Positions 10,707 to 19,801 are shown, numbered from the stretch's first letter. The stretch: DNA of 64,000 nt from Arthrobacter yangruifuii (GCF_009192775.1 NZ_VTFX01000002.1:61866-125865); one strand, 5' to 3'. The notes: generated by a model not told the origin, from the sequence alone. Numbers and translations are program-made.

Positions 10707-12290
10707 GTGTTCAATTCACTGTCTGACCGGTTGACTTCAACCTTCAAGAACCTCCGCGGCAAGGGCCGGGTGACCGAGGCCGATGTCGACGCCACCGTAC
10801 GCGAGATCCGCCGCGCCCTGCTGGACGCCGACGTCGCCGTTCCCGTGGTGCGGGCGTTCACTGCCTCCGTTAAGGAACGTGCCCTCGGCCTGGAGGTTTC
10901 CCAGGCCCTGAACCCGGGCCAGCAGGTAGTCAAGATTGTCAACGAGGAGCTCAAAGCCATCCTCGGCGGCGAGACCCGGCGGCTGCGCCTGGCGAAGAAC
11001 CCGCCCACGGTCATCATGCTTGCGGGCCTGCAGGGTGCCGGTAAGACCACCCTGGCCGGCAAGCTTTCCAAGCACTTGAAGTCCCAGGGACACAGCCCGC
11101 TGCTGGTCGCCGCGGACCTGCAGCGCCCCAACGCCGTACGCCAGCTGCAGGTCAACGGTGAGCGCGCCGGCGTACCCGTCTACGCCCCGCACCCGGGTGT
11201 CTCCTCCGAGTTCGAGGCAGCCACCGGTGACCCGGTTGCCGTCGCCCGCCAGGGCATCGAGGAAGCCCGCACCAAGCTGTACGACGTCGTCATTGTGGAC
11301 ACCGCCGGCCGCCTGGGCGTGGACGCCGAACTGATGCAGCAGGCCGCGGACATCCGCGCCGCCATCAACCCGGACGAAGTCCTGTTCGTCATTGACGCCA
11401 TGATCGGCCAGGATGCCGTCAACACGGCCCAGGCGTTCAACGAGGGCGTGAACTTCACGGGCGTGGTCCTCACCAAGCTCGATGGCGACGCCCGCGGCGG
11501 TGCCGCCCTGTCCGTGGCATCGGTGACCGGCAAGCCGATCATGTTCGCCTCCACCGGCGAGGCCCTGACCGACTTCGAGGTCTTCCACCCGGACCGCATG
11601 GCCAGCCGCATCCTGGATCTCGGTGACGTCCTCACCCTGATCGAACAGGCCGAGCAGAGCTGGGACAAGGACGAAGCGAACCGGATGGCGAAGAAGTTCG
11701 CCGACCAGGAAGACTTCACCCTCGACGACTTCCTCGCCCAGATGCAGCAGATCCGCAAGATGGGATCCATGAAGAAGATGCTCATGATGATGCCCGGCGC
11801 CGCCGGCATGCGTGAGCAGCTGGAAAACTTCGACGAACGCGAAATCGACCGCGTGGAAGCCATTGTCCGCTCCATGACCCCGCACGAGCGGGTAGCCCCC
11901 AAGATCATCAACGGTTCCCGCCGCGCCCGCATTGCCCGCGGTTCCGGCGTGCATGTCTCCGAGGTCAACGGCCTGCTGGAACGCTTTGTCCAGGCGCAGA
12001 AGATGATGAAGAAAATGGCCCAGGGCGGCGGCATCCCGGGCATGCCCGGGATGGCGGGACCCGGCGGTTTCGGCGGTGCACGCAAGAAGCAGCAGGCTGC
12101 CAAGGGCAAGAAGAAGGCCAAGTCCGGCAACCCGGCCAAGGCTGCCCAGGAACGCGCAGCGGCCGAGGCCCGGGCTGCCGGTGCCCGTAAGGCACTGCCG
12201 ACCGGCAGTGCCTTCGGCGCCCAGGACGCGGATTTTGACCCCGCGTCCCTGAACCTGCCCAAGGGCTTTGATAAGTTCCTCGGTAAGTAA
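10707..12290 (+). CDS. ffh: Signal recognition particle protein Ffh
   Basis: SRP54 GTPase that binds signal sequences of nascent membrane proteins and, with 4.5S RNA, delivers them to FtsY. The 527-residue product has the N domain, a G domain with P-loop GLQGAGKTT at 107-115, DTAGRLG and TKLDGDARGG, and a methionine-rich M domain (MGSMKKMLMMMPGAAGM). The C-terminus ends in a Lys/Ala-rich tail. The GTG start at 10707 has AAGAAG ten bases upstream. A terminator follows at 12309. Confidence 0.97.
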   Translation: MFNSLSDRLTSTFKNLRGKGRVTEADVDATVREIRRALLDADVAVPVVRAFTASVKERALGLEVSQALNPGQQVVKIVNEELKAILGGETRRLRLAKNPPTVIMLAGLQGAGKTTLAGKLSKHLKSQGHSPLLVAADLQRPNAVRQLQVNGERAGVPVYAPHPGVSSEFEAATGDPVAVARQGIEEARTKLYDVVIVDTAGRLGVDAELMQQAADIRAAINPDEVLFVIDAMIGQDAVNTAQAFNEGVNFTGVVLTKLDGDARGGAALSVASVTGKPIMFASTGEALTDFEVFHPDRMASRILDLGDVLTLIEQAEQSWDKDEANRMAKKFADQEDFTLDDFLAQMQQIRKMGSMKKMLMMMPGAAGMREQLENFDEREIDRVEAIVRSMTPHERVAPKIINGSRRARIARGSGVHVSEVNGLLERFVQAQKMMKKMAQGGGIPGMPGMAGPGGFGGARKKQQAAKGKKKAKSGNPAKAAQERAAAEARAAGARKALPTGSAFGAQDADFDPASLNLPKGFDKFLGK

Positions 12291-12308
12291 GGACCAGCCA
12301 TCCCTTCC

Positions 12309-12337
12309 ATAACGCCGGACCTCCTGTCCGGCGTTAT
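12309..12337 (+). terminator. Intrinsic terminator of ffh
   Basis: A 12-bp perfect stem (12309-12320 with 12326-12337), loop CTCCT, then GTGTTT. Located 19 bp after the ffh stop. Confidence 0.8.
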
Positions 12338-12406
12338 GTGTTTAATAGCCGGTGGGCGCTTTCCGCTGCGCACCGGGGAACCCAGGCACCAAAGGAAGGG
12401 GCCAGC

Positions 12407-12946
12407 ATGGCGGCACAGGGCCTGACCGGCTTTTACGGGTCGGTCTTCCGGCGCAGCATCACGGCCCGCGTTCTGATCCGCACCACGGATGACCGCGTGC
12501 TGCTGCTGCGCAACGGCGCGGACTGGGAGCTGCCCGGCGGTGTGGTGAAAAGCGGGGAGGATCCCCGCTCGGCCGCACGCCGCAGCGCCCGGGAAATCCT
12601 GGACCCGGGGTTCGACGTTGGCCGCGTCCTGGTGCTGGAGTATGTGCAGGGAGTCCAGGGGCAGGGGGACTCGATTGCCTTCCTGTTCGACGGCGGCACT
12701 ATAACCACTTCCGTCACCTCCTTCACCGGCGCCGGCGGAGAGCGGGAGGCACGCTTCGTTCCCCTGGAGGACGGCGGCGGGGGACTGGCGGGGGAACGGC
12801 TGCGGGCCGCGCTTCAGGCCCTGGAACTGGGCACGATAGTGGAACTCGTAGACGGACAACCTGCCGTGCCGGCGCCCCTCGCCGCGCCGTCGGACCGCAG
12901 GATGATGCCTTCGATGGAGGGCTTCTCCGGAATTCTCGGACGCTGA
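12407..12946 (+). CDS. Nudix-fold protein with degenerate Nudix box
   Basis: A 179-residue Nudix-like protein. The core LLLRNGADWELPGG is typical of Nudix hydrolases, which cleave nucleoside diphosphates linked to another moiety. The box begins normally (Gly45, Glu51), but the usual REUXEE is RSAREI at residues 59-64, so metal-binding glutamates are partly missing. It may be a weak hydrolase or a binding protein. The ATG at 12407 has AAAGGAAGG at 12391-12399; the open frame extending upstream runs through the ffh terminator and is not coding. A GNAT gene follows within 5 bp. Confidence 0.8.
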   Translation: MAAQGLTGFYGSVFRRSITARVLIRTTDDRVLLLRNGADWELPGGVVKSGEDPRSAARRSAREILDPGFDVGRVLVLEYVQGVQGQGDSIAFLFDGGTITTSVTSFTGAGGEREARFVPLEDGGGGLAGERLRAALQALELGTIVELVDGQPAVPAPLAAPSDRRMMPSMEGFSGILGR

Positions 12947-12950
12947 AGTG

Positions 12951-13460
12951 ATGGACGCCCGGAGCATCCGGGAGGCGGCGCCCGGGGACCTGCCGTTCCT
13001 GCCGGCACTGGAGGAAGCCTCCGACACCCTGCTCGGCGCAGCCGCGGGGATGCGCTCGGCCCCGGCGGACCTGCCGCCCGCGGCAACCCTCCCGGAGTTT
13101 GCCGCCGCCCGCGGCCTCCTGGTGGCCGGTTGGCCGCCCGTCGGCTTTGCCCGCCTGGAGGAGCTCGACGGACAGGCCCACCTTGAGCAGCTGTCAGTCC
13201 ACCCCGATGCCGCCGGCGCCGGGCTGGGCCGGGCACTGGTGGAGGCAGCACTGGACTGGGCCCGCAAACAGGGCTACGTCTCCATGACCCTGTGCACCTT
13301 CCGCGATGTCCCCTTCAATGCCCCGTTTTATGCCAGCTGCGGCTTCGATGTTGTGCCTGCGCCCGACGGTGAACTGGCCGAACTGCGGCAACACGAAATC
13401 AGTGTCGGGATGGATTCCCTTGGACGACGAGTAGCCATGCGTGCCCCGCTGCGGCGGTAA
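12951..13460 (+). CDS. GNAT family N-acetyltransferase
   Basis: A 169-residue acetyltransferase of the GNAT fold, transferring acetyl from acetyl-CoA to an unknown amine. The acetyl-CoA loop is visible as HPDAAGAGLGRAL, followed by the helix, FNAPFYASCGF and the final strand. GTG 12948 and ATG 12951 are both in frame; I chose ATG. There is no independent strong ribosome site, so translation is probably coupled to the Nudix gene. An unidentified metabolite shared with the Nudix-like protein is possible but only inferred. Confidence 0.85.
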   Translation: MDARSIREAAPGDLPFLPALEEASDTLLGAAAGMRSAPADLPPAATLPEFAAARGLLVAGWPPVGFARLEELDGQAHLEQLSVHPDAAGAGLGRALVEAALDWARKQGYVSMTLCTFRDVPFNAPFYASCGFDVVPAPDGELAELRQHEISVGMDSLGRRVAMRAPLRR

Positions 13461-13484
13461 CTGGAAAAGCAGCGGCAGCAACAC

Positions 13485-13643
13485 GTGTTCTACGATCCCG
13501 GCGATCCCGACGACGCCATAGTCGAAGGAGACACGAAGTCCTACGTGCCGCCGGTTATTTTCCTGACCATCTTCACGGTCGTCGGCGGCTTTTTCACGTA
13601 TGCCATGGTGGAGACGACCATCAAAGCCAGGAGAAAAACGTAG
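13485..13643 (+). CDS. Small single-span membrane protein (putative)
   Basis: A 52-codon reading frame starting GTG: an acidic N-terminus (FYDPGDPDDAIVEGD), one hydrophobic helix (VIFLTIFTVVGGFFTYAMV) and a basic tail (KARRKT). This order is typical of small bacterial membrane proteins, and synonymous positions are GC-rich like the neighbours. No strong Shine-Dalgarno precedes the GTG; a GAAGGAG at 13524 could instead serve an internal GTG at 13545. It lies between the GNAT gene and the VOC gene. Not recognised; coding status is probable, not certain. Confidence 0.45.
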   Translation: MFYDPGDPDDAIVEGDTKSYVPPVIFLTIFTVVGGFFTYAMVETTIKARRKT

Positions 13644-13719
13644 GCGCAGGCGGTCTAGCCGTGCCGGCGTGACGAGGCAAGCATTAAGAAATAGGTGAAG
13701 CTTCAAGTAAGCTCATTGC

Positions 13720-14601
13720 ATGAACCTTCAAGTAAATGACCTGCTGCCGTCCGATCTGTCCATGGGCACGGTAATGCTCAAGGTGGGAGACATGGCGACG
13801 GTCTCCGCCTATTACCGCGGCGCCATCGGACTGGACGTGGTCGCCGAAGCCGACGGCGGCATGTACCTGGGCCGCGGTTCCGTGCCCCTGGTGCATCTTG
13901 CTCCGGCGCCGGGGCTGCAGGTCGCCTCGCGGGGCGAGGCGGGACTGTTCCACACCGCCATCCTGTTCGAGACGCAGGAGGACCTCGCCGCCACCGTGGC
14001 CGCCGCTGCACGGTTTGACGCAGCAGCCTTTGCCGGGTCCGCGGACCACCTGGTCAGCGAGGCGTTCTACTTCACCGACCCCGAGGGTAACGGCATTGAG
14101 CTCTACTATGACAAGCCCCGCAACGACTGGGAGTGGAGGAATACGGCACAGGGCACGGAAGTGAAGATGGCTTCCCTCGCCCTGTCCCCGCAGGCCTACC
14201 TGCGCGAACATTTGAGCGAAGCGGCACTGGACGGACCCGGCGCCGCCGATGCCGCCGTCGGGCACGTCCACCTGCAGGTGGGGGACACGGAAACCGCCGC
14301 CGCTTTCTATATCGACACGCTCGGCTTCGAACGGACGGCCGGCTTCCACGGGCAGGCCCTGTTTGTTTCCGCCGGCGGCTACCACCACCACATGGCCATG
14401 AATGTGTGGAACAGCCGCGGTGCCGGTCCGCGCCGGGACACCCTGGGACTGGGTGAGGTGCTCATCAGTGTCCCCTCGGACGACGACGTCGCCGCGCTGG
14501 CGGACCGGCTCCGGTTCGCCGAAGTTGCCAGCCGCTCCACGGGTGCGGAACTGTGTTTCGAGGACCCGTGGAGCAACCGGCTCCGTGTCGCCGCGGGCTG
14601 A
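13720..14601 (+). CDS. Two-domain VOC family protein, CatE-like
   Basis: A 293-residue vicinal-oxygen-chelate protein with two glyoxalase/extradiol dioxygenase-like modules, arranged as in CatE-type catechol 2,3-dioxygenases. The first module contains GLFHTAILF and FYFTDPEGNGIELYYDKP (a metal His and Glu), and the second begins GHVHLQVGDTETAAAFY. In the first module the usual first-strand His is replaced (MGTVMLKVGDM), which may weaken its metal site. The substrate is unknown. The ATG start follows a less GC-rich stretch that probably carries its promoter. Confidence 0.82.
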   Translation: MNLQVNDLLPSDLSMGTVMLKVGDMATVSAYYRGAIGLDVVAEADGGMYLGRGSVPLVHLAPAPGLQVASRGEAGLFHTAILFETQEDLAATVAAAARFDAAAFAGSADHLVSEAFYFTDPEGNGIELYYDKPRNDWEWRNTAQGTEVKMASLALSPQAYLREHLSEAALDGPGAADAAVGHVHLQVGDTETAAAFYIDTLGFERTAGFHGQALFVSAGGYHHHMAMNVWNSRGAGPRRDTLGLGEVLISVPSDDDVAALADRLRFAEVASRSTGAELCFEDPWSNRLRVAAG

Positions 14602-14795
14602 AAATCCGTTGATCCGCAGGACGGCGGCGAAAGTCGCAAAAGACGGAACCATCTGGCACAATGGTCAGGTACTCGATCTGCGCGGCCCCTCTCTCCGTGC
14701 ATGCATCTTGTCCTTTTGAACCCCAACGTTATGGCCCGCCCCACGGGAGCAGAAGTACGGGTTCGCCCCATTTCAGATCAGGAGTGACCACAAAA

Positions 14796-15203
14796 GTGGC
14801 CGTAAAGATTCGCCTTAAGCGCCTTGGCAAGAAGTTCTCAGCACACTACCGCGTGGTTGTCATGGATTCCCGTGCCAAGCGCGATGGCCGTGCCATCGAA
14901 GAAATCGGACTGTACCGTCCGACCGAAGAGCCGTCGTACATCGACATCAAGTCGGACCGTGCGCAGTACTGGCTCGGCGTCGGTGCCCAGCCCACCGAGC
15001 AGGTCGCAGCACTGCTGAAGATCACCGGTGACTGGCAGAAGTTCAAGAACATCGAAGGCCAGGAAGGTACCCTGCGTACCAAGGCCCCGAAGGAGCCCTT
15101 CGTGGTTCCCGAAAAGAAGTCCGTGATTGTCCCCGAGGCCATCACCCCCAAGGCCAAGAAGGAGGAGGCTCCCGAGGCCTCCGCCGAGGCTGAGGCAGAG
15201 TAA
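14796..15203 (+). CDS. rpsP: 30S ribosomal protein bS16
   Basis: Small-subunit protein bS16, needed for 30S assembly. The 135-residue product has the classical core ([20 protein letters not shown]) plus the Lys/Glu/Ala-rich C-terminal extension usual in actinobacteria. I chose GTG 14796, which has CAGGAG at 14779-14784; the longer open frame back to 14661 lacks ribosomal-protein character. The likely promoter lies in 14602-14795. The KH-domain gene begins 2 bp after the stop, the standard rpsP-khpA arrangement. Confidence 0.96.
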   Translation: MAVKIRLKRLGKKFSAHYRVVVMDSRAKRDGRAIEEIGLYRPTEEPSYIDIKSDRAQYWLGVGAQPTEQVAALLKITGDWQKFKNIEGQEGTLRTKAPKEPFVVPEKKSVIVPEAITPKAKKEEAPEASAEAEAE

Positions 15204-15204
15204 C

Positions 15205-15447
15205 TTGCTCGCTGAAGCGCTGGAGCACCTCGTGCGCGGAATCGTTGACAGTCCCGAGGACGTCAAGGTTTCCGCCAAGAGCAACCGCCGGGGGGAAACC
15301 CTCGAGGTTCGGGTTCACCAGGACGACCTTGGCCGGGTCATCGGCAGGCAGGGACGGACCGCACGCGCACTGCGCACGGTCATCGCCGCCCTTGCCAACG
15401 GTGAGCAGGTACGAGTGGACGTAGTGGACACGGACCGGCGCCGCTGA
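15205..15447 (+). CDS. khpA: KH-domain RNA-binding protein KhpA
   Basis: An 80-residue single KH-domain RNA-binding protein. The GXXG-type loop appears as VIGRQGRTARALRTVI, and the C-terminus ends VDVVDTDRR, as in the mycobacterial homologue next to rpsP. It starts with TTG at 15205, one base past the rpsP stop; the longer frame from 15127 is out-of-frame translation of the rpsP tail. The expected role is RNA chaperoning in ribosome maturation or growth control. A terminator follows at 15535. Confidence 0.9.
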   Translation: MLAEALEHLVRGIVDSPEDVKVSAKSNRRGETLEVRVHQDDLGRVIGRQGRTARALRTVIAALANGEQVRVDVVDTDRRR

Positions 15448-15534
15448 CCCGATCGATGATCGGCTGCGGTGCAGCGGAAGCGAACAGTTCTTCATTGCAG
15501 TATCGGAAGTAAAGCAGTAACAGCAGCACACAGG

Positions 15535-15573
15535 ATCCGGCCCCGACACCAGATAATGGTGAAGGGGCCGGAT
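15535..15573 (+). terminator. Intrinsic terminator after rpsP-khpA
   Basis: Outer stem ATCCGGCCCC (15535-15544) with GGGGCCGGAT (15564-15573), inner stem CACCA/TGGTG, then TTGTTTC. It separates rpsP-khpA from rimM-trmD. Confidence 0.8.
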
Positions 15574-15627
15574 TTGTTTCAGGCGCCGGCCAACAAGGGC
15601 TTACGGCGCCCCCATAGAGGAGATTCC

Positions 15628-16191
15628 ATGCAGTTACAGGTGGCACGCATCGGCAAGCCGCACGGCATCCGCGGTGAAGTTACCGTCCAGGTGCTCACCG
15701 ACGCGCCCCAGGACCGGTTTGTTCCGGGTACCGAACTTACCGTCGAACCGGCCTCGAAGGGCCCGCTGACCGTGATCAGCGCCCGGTGGAACAAGGACAT
15801 CCTGCTGCTGGGATTCGAGGAGGTCGCGGACCGTAACGGCGCGGAGGAACTGCGCGGCGTGAAGCTGTTCATCGACACCGAAACGGTGGATGAGGATGAC
15901 GACGACGAAGGCTGGTACGAGCACGAGCTGGTGGGCCTGAAGGCACGGGTGGGCAACGACGTCGTCGGCACCGTCAGCGCGCTCCGCACCCTCACCGTCC
16001 AGGACCTGCTGGTGGTCGAGGACAGCCGCGGCGAGGAAATCCTCGTGCCGTTCGTCGAGGCGATCGTCCCCGAAGTCAACATCGAGGACGGCTACGTGCT
16101 GCTGACTCCGCCGGAGGGCCTCTTCGAGCTCAACAAGCCCGAGGATAAGAAGGAAGCAGCTCCGGCCGAGACGAAGGAAGCCGGACAGTAA
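15628..16191 (+). CDS. rimM: Ribosome maturation factor RimM
   Basis: 16S processing factor that binds uS19 and assists 30S head maturation. The 188-residue product starts with the diagnostic QLQVARIGKPHGIRGEV stretch, has an acidic loop (DEDDDDE) and a C-terminal PRC-barrel (GTVSALRTLTVQDLLVVE ... VPFVEAIVPEVN), and ends in a Lys/Glu/Ala tail. ATG 15628 has GAGGAGA upstream; an open extension to 15469 crosses the preceding terminator and is rejected. trmD starts at the base after its stop. Confidence 0.96.
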   Translation: MQLQVARIGKPHGIRGEVTVQVLTDAPQDRFVPGTELTVEPASKGPLTVISARWNKDILLLGFEEVADRNGAEELRGVKLFIDTETVDEDDDDEGWYEHELVGLKARVGNDVVGTVSALRTLTVQDLLVVEDSRGEEILVPFVEAIVPEVNIEDGYVLLTPPEGLFELNKPEDKKEAAPAETKEAGQ

Positions 16192-16983
16192 GTGCGCATC
16201 GACGTCGTTAGTATCTTCCCGGAGTACCTCGCCGCCCTGGAGCTGTCCCTGATCGGCAAGGCCCGGGCCGAAGGCCTGCTGGACCTGGCCGTCCATGATC
16301 TGCGGGATTTCACCACCGACCGGCACCGCACCGTGGATGACACCCCGTACGGCGGGGGAGCGGGCATGGTCATGAAGCCCGAACCGTGGGCCCAGGCGCT
16401 CGAGGCGGTAGCCGGTGACGAAGCGGCCGGCGGCGGCGCCCGGCCGGTGCTGATTGTCCCCTCGCCTGCCGGTGCGGTTTTCACCCAGGCCATGGCCTAC
16501 GAGCTCGCCGAAGAGAAGCACCTGGTCTTTGCCTGCGGCCGCTACGAAGGCATTGACGAACGGGTCCTGGAATGGGCCCGGGACCGCTTCGACGTCCGTC
16601 CCGTCAGCCTGGGCGACTACGTGCTCAACGGCGGTGAAGTCGCAGTGCTGGCCATGGTGGAAGCCGTGGGCAGGCTGGTGCCCGGCGTCGTCGGCAACCC
16701 CGAGTCCCTCGTGGAGGAATCCCACTCGGACGGACTGCTGGAGTACCCGGTGTACACCAAGCCCTCTGCCTGGCGCGAGCGTGCCGTCCCCGACATCCTG
16801 CTCAGCGGAAACCACGGCAAAATCGCCCGTTTCCGCCGGGACGAGCAGCTGCGCCGCACCGCGGCCCGCCGCCCGGACCTGATCGAAAAGCTCGACCCGG
16901 CGTCGCTGGACAAGGCGGACCGGGCCACCCTGGCGGCGCTGGGCTACGGCATCCGCGACGGCAGGATCTGCCCGCCGGCCTGA
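16192..16983 (+). CDS. trmD: tRNA (guanine37-N1)-methyltransferase TrmD
   Basis: SPOUT-class enzyme that makes m1G37 in tRNAs using S-adenosylmethionine and prevents +1 frameshifting. The 263-residue protein has [10 protein letters not shown] and the trefoil-knot SAM site [11 protein letters not shown], then [21 protein letters not shown], all diagnostic. The GTG start directly follows the rimM TAA, so the two are coupled. The next gene on this strand, rplS, has its own 231-bp leader. Confidence 0.97.
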   Translation: MRIDVVSIFPEYLAALELSLIGKARAEGLLDLAVHDLRDFTTDRHRTVDDTPYGGGAGMVMKPEPWAQALEAVAGDEAAGGGARPVLIVPSPAGAVFTQAMAYELAEEKHLVFACGRYEGIDERVLEWARDRFDVRPVSLGDYVLNGGEVAVLAMVEAVGRLVPGVVGNPESLVEESHSDGLLEYPVYTKPSAWRERAVPDILLSGNHGKIARFRRDEQLRRTAARRPDLIEKLDPASLDKADRATLAALGYGIRDGRICPPA

Positions 16984-17088
16984 TCCCGGTACGGATTAGT
17001 GCGGTTCACGGTCCGTATGGCAAAATAGGGAGTTGTGTCATCTGGGTCCGTACCTGCCACAGGGGGAACGCGGCCAACAGATCAGCAC

Positions 17089-17117
17089 ACCGGCAGCCCA
17101 TCCTCGGTCCTGCCGGT
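17089..17117 (+). promoter_or_regulatory. Hairpin in the rplS leader
   Basis: The 231 bp between trmD and rplS carry an 8-bp perfect stem (17089-17096 with 17110-17117) and 13-nt loop, followed by CTATTTAGCTT. This could be an attenuator or protein-binding leader structure about 100 bp before the rplS start, or a terminator for trmD. No recognised riboswitch is seen. Confidence 0.45.
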
Positions 17118-17214
17118 CTATTTAGCTTCGACAGCATCCGTGCAGCCTTCGGGCGCATTCTTGCTGCCGTTACCAAAGTGAATGACCTGTGGCGTTCACC
17201 AGGAGTGATACACC

Positions 17215-17574
17215 ATGCACATCCTAGATTCTGTTGACGCAGCTTCCCTGCGTACGGACATCCCCGAGTTCCGCGCCGGTGACACCGTCAAGGTTCACGT
17301 AAACATCATCGAAGGCAAGAACACCCGTGTTCAGGTCTTCCAGGGCTTCGTGCTCAAGCGCCAGGGCGACGGCCTCCGCGCGACCTTCACGGTCCGCAAG
17401 GTCAGCTTCGGCGTGGGCGTGGAGCGTACCTTCCCGGTACACTCCCCGGTCATCGACAAGCTCGAAGTTGTTTCCAAGGGCGATGTCCGCCGCGCGAAGC
17501 TGTACTACATGCGCGATCTGCGCGGCAAGGCAGCCAAGATCAAGGAAAAGCGCGACTTCCGTCCCGCCAAGTAA
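17215..17574 (+). CDS. rplS: 50S ribosomal protein bL19
   Basis: Large-subunit protein bL19, located at the 30S-50S interface. It is 119 residues, the usual length, with the diagnostic [29 protein letters not shown] and [14 protein letters not shown] segments. The ATG start is preceded by CCAGGAGTG. It heads a run of tightly packed genes with lepB, lepB2 and rnhB; the first signal peptidase starts 5 bp after its stop. Confidence 0.98.
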   Translation: MHILDSVDAASLRTDIPEFRAGDTVKVHVNIIEGKNTRVQVFQGFVLKRQGDGLRATFTVRKVSFGVGVERTFPVHSPVIDKLEVVSKGDVRRAKLYYMRDLRGKAAKIKEKRDFRPAK

Positions 17575-17579
17575 CTTAC

Positions 17580-18290
17580 TTGTCTGCAGCATCCGCCTCC
17601 GGGGATCCCTCCGCGAAGCACACGAAACGCCGGCCCCGGTTTGTGGGCTGGCGTTTTGTGCTATGTGCTCTCGCCGCGGCCGTGATCCTCGCCGCCCTCG
17701 TCCGGGCGTTCCTGTTCGATGTCTTCTACATCCCCTCCGACTCCATGCAGCCGCTGCTGGAACCCGGTGACCGGATCCTGGTTTCCCGCACCGCCTATGA
17801 CACGGAGCAAATCCAGCGCGGCGATGTCGTGGTGTTCGACGGGCGGGGTTCGCTGGCTCCCCTGCACAGCGGACGCCCGGCAGTGGCCGACGCCGCGGTC
17901 ACGGTGGGGCGCTGGCTCGGACTCGCCGGCAGCGACACGGTCTACGTCAAACGGGTTCTCGGCGTGGCCGGGGATCACGTGAGCTGCTGCTCCGACGGGG
18001 ATCCCCGGATTACGGTCAACGGAACTCCGGTGGACGAGTCCTACGTTTATCCGGGGGATACTCCCAGCGACTCCGCGTTCGACGTCGTCGTCCCCGACGG
18101 CAGGCTGTGGCTGCTGGGGGACCACCGCTCCGTCTCGGCGGATTCCCGTTCGCTGCTGGGCGCACCCGGCGGCGGCCTGATTTCCACGGAACGCGTCATC
18201 GGAAGGGCGGAGCGGATTCTTTGGCCGCTCGAACGCGGTACCAGTATTGACCGGCTATCCTTAGGAGCCGAGTGGAACACGGAGAAATAA
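17580..18290 (+). CDS. lepB: Type I signal peptidase (first of tandem pair)
   Basis: Membrane serine protease that removes signal peptides after Sec or Tat export. The 236-residue protein has one N-terminal helix (about residues 24-45). The nucleophile Ser55 is in IPSDSMQPLL, the general base Lys124 in YVKRVLGVAGD, and box E is GDHRSVSADSR. A double-Cys insertion (SCCSDGD) follows the Lys box and is shared with the next gene. It starts with TTG 5 bp after rplS. The sequences of the pair are clearly diverged, so this is an old duplication. Confidence 0.93.
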   Translation: MSAASASGDPSAKHTKRRPRFVGWRFVLCALAAAVILAALVRAFLFDVFYIPSDSMQPLLEPGDRILVSRTAYDTEQIQRGDVVVFDGRGSLAPLHSGRPAVADAAVTVGRWLGLAGSDTVYVKRVLGVAGDHVSCCSDGDPRITVNGTPVDESYVYPGDTPSDSAFDVVVPDGRLWLLGDHRSVSADSRSLLGAPGGGLISTERVIGRAERILWPLERGTSIDRLSLGAEWNTEK

Positions 18291-18301
18291 GAGGAAACGC
18301 A

Positions 18302-19060
18302 ATGTCGCAGCAACCGGACCAGTCCCCTGACGGGACGCCCGGCTCCGGGGAACCGCGGAACCATGCAGCGAAGACGCCGAAGGAGAAAAAGCGCGGCTTC
18401 GGTGCCTGGGTCAGGGAAGTCCTGACCATCGTGGTGATTGCCCTGGTGCTGTCCTTCCTGATCAAGACGTTCCTGTTCCGGGCGTTCTACATTCCCTCCG
18501 GGTCCATGGAGGAGACGTTGGAAATCAACGACCGCATTTTTGTGAACCTCTTGGTTCCCCAGCCCATCGACCTGAACCGCGGCGACGTCGTCGTTTTCAA
18601 GGACACCAAGGGCTGGCTGCCGCAGACCCCCGAGAAGGCATCGAACCCGGTCCGTGAGGCATTGACCTTTGTGGGACTGCTGCCGGACGAGTCCCAGCAG
18701 CACCTGGTCAAGCGGGTCATCGGCACCGAGGGCGACCATGTGGTGTGCTGCGATGCGGACGGCAGGATCACCGTCAACGACCAGCCCCTGGACGAGCCCT
18801 ACCTGTATCCCGGCGCCGCTCCCTCCGACGTCCCCTTCGACGTGGTTGTCCCCGAGGGCAAGGTCTGGGTGATGGGCGACCACCGCAACGCCTCCGCGGA
18901 TTCCCGCGAGCACCAGTACGGTGAGGGCAACGGTTTCGTGGACGTGGAGGACATTGAGGGCAAGGCGGTCGTCACGGCCTGGCCCCTGAACCGCGTCGGC
19001 GGAGTCAGCAGTTACCCGGAGGTCTTCGAGAACGTGCCCGAACCGAGCGGCGGCCAGTGA
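18302..19060 (+). CDS. lepB: Type I signal peptidase (second of tandem pair)
   Basis: Second signal peptidase I, 252 residues, with a longer Lys-rich cytoplasmic head and one helix at about residues 38-58. Catalytic Ser68 is in [10 protein letters not shown], Lys137 in [13 protein letters not shown], and [11 protein letters not shown] closes the active site. ATG 18302 has AAGAGGA upstream; a GTG at 18272 inside lepB1 is an alternative but less likely start. Two paralogues side by side suggest division of substrates. The stop overlaps rnhB as GTGA. Confidence 0.93.
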   Translation: MSQQPDQSPDGTPGSGEPRNHAAKTPKEKKRGFGAWVREVLTIVVIALVLSFLIKTFLFRAFYIPSGSMEETLEINDRIFVNLLVPQPIDLNRGDVVVFKDTKGWLPQTPEKASNPVREALTFVGLLPDESQQHLVKRVIGTEGDHVVCCDADGRITVNDQPLDEPYLYPGAAPSDVPFDVVVPEGKVWVMGDHRNASADSREHQYGEGNGFVDVEDIEGKAVVTAWPLNRVGGVSSYPEVFENVPEPSGGQ

Positions 19061-19794
19061 GTTCCACGGCCAAGGCCCCTACCCTGCGGTATGAACGGAC
19101 GTTTGCCGCCTCCGGGCACCGGATCCTTGCCGGGTGCGACGAAGTTGGCCGCGGCGCCCTCGCCGGACCGGTATCCGTGGGCCTGGTGGCTGTGGATTTG
19201 GCGGCCGTGCGGTCGCTCAAGGGGGTCCGCGACAGCAAGCTCCTGTCCGTGGCGGACCGGAATGCCCTGGTGCCGCAGATCAAGAAATGGGCCCTCGCCT
19301 GGGGCGTGGGCCATGCCACGGCCGCCGAGATCGACCTGCACGGGCTGACGGCGGCCCTGCGGCTTGCCGGAACCCGCGCCTGGGACCAGGTGTGCCTGAC
19401 GGTCCGCCCCGACGTCGTGCTGCTGGACGGCAATTACAACTGGCTCTCGCCTGAGCAGCAAGGCAGCCTCTTTGACGATCCTGACCAGCCGGCCGCAGGC
19501 TGCACGGCGCCCGTGCACACCCGGATCAAGGCGGACATGCAGTGCCTGAGCGTGGCGGCGGCCAGCGTCCTGGCTAAAGTTGAACGCGACGCCATGATGG
19601 TAGAGTTTGCCGCTGCGAACCCGCATTATTCGTGGGAGATCAATAAGGGCTATGCAACCGGGGCCCACCGCGCGGCCATCGACGTCCATGGCCCTACTCC
19701 GCTGCACCGCATGTCCTGGCGGCTGGGGTCGAAGCCCCGCCCGGGGGAACCGGTGCCGGCGCCGGGGGACGACTTAAGCACAGTTGGGGGATGA
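19057..19794 (+). CDS. rnhB: Ribonuclease HII
   Basis: Type 2 RNase H that removes misincorporated ribonucleotides and RNA in hybrids. The 245-residue product carries the carboxylates Asp28 and Glu29 ([12 protein letters not shown]), Asp124 (LLDGNYNWL) and Asp160 ([18 protein letters not shown]). The GTG start overlaps the lepB stop by 4 bp. Its position after lepB and before DUF2469 is conserved in actinobacteria. Confidence 0.95.
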   Translation: MSSTAKAPTLRYERTFAASGHRILAGCDEVGRGALAGPVSVGLVAVDLAAVRSLKGVRDSKLLSVADRNALVPQIKKWALAWGVGHATAAEIDLHGLTAALRLAGTRAWDQVCLTVRPDVVLLDGNYNWLSPEQQGSLFDDPDQPAAGCTAPVHTRIKADMQCLSVAAASVLAKVERDAMMVEFAAANPHYSWEINKGYATGAHRAAIDVHGPTPLHRMSWRLGSKPRPGEPVPAPGDDLSTVGG

Positions 19795-19801
19795 TAGGAA
19801 T

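Noticed and set aside
11180..13267. A 695-codon minus-strand open frame across ffh, its terminator, the Nudix gene and the GNAT gene
   Set aside because: Spans a terminator and three real genes; Ser/Arg/Ala-rich composition without motifs.
17580..19060. Tandem lepB genes as a recent duplication or assembly duplication
   Set aside because: The two proteins differ strongly outside the catalytic boxes, so the duplication is old and real.
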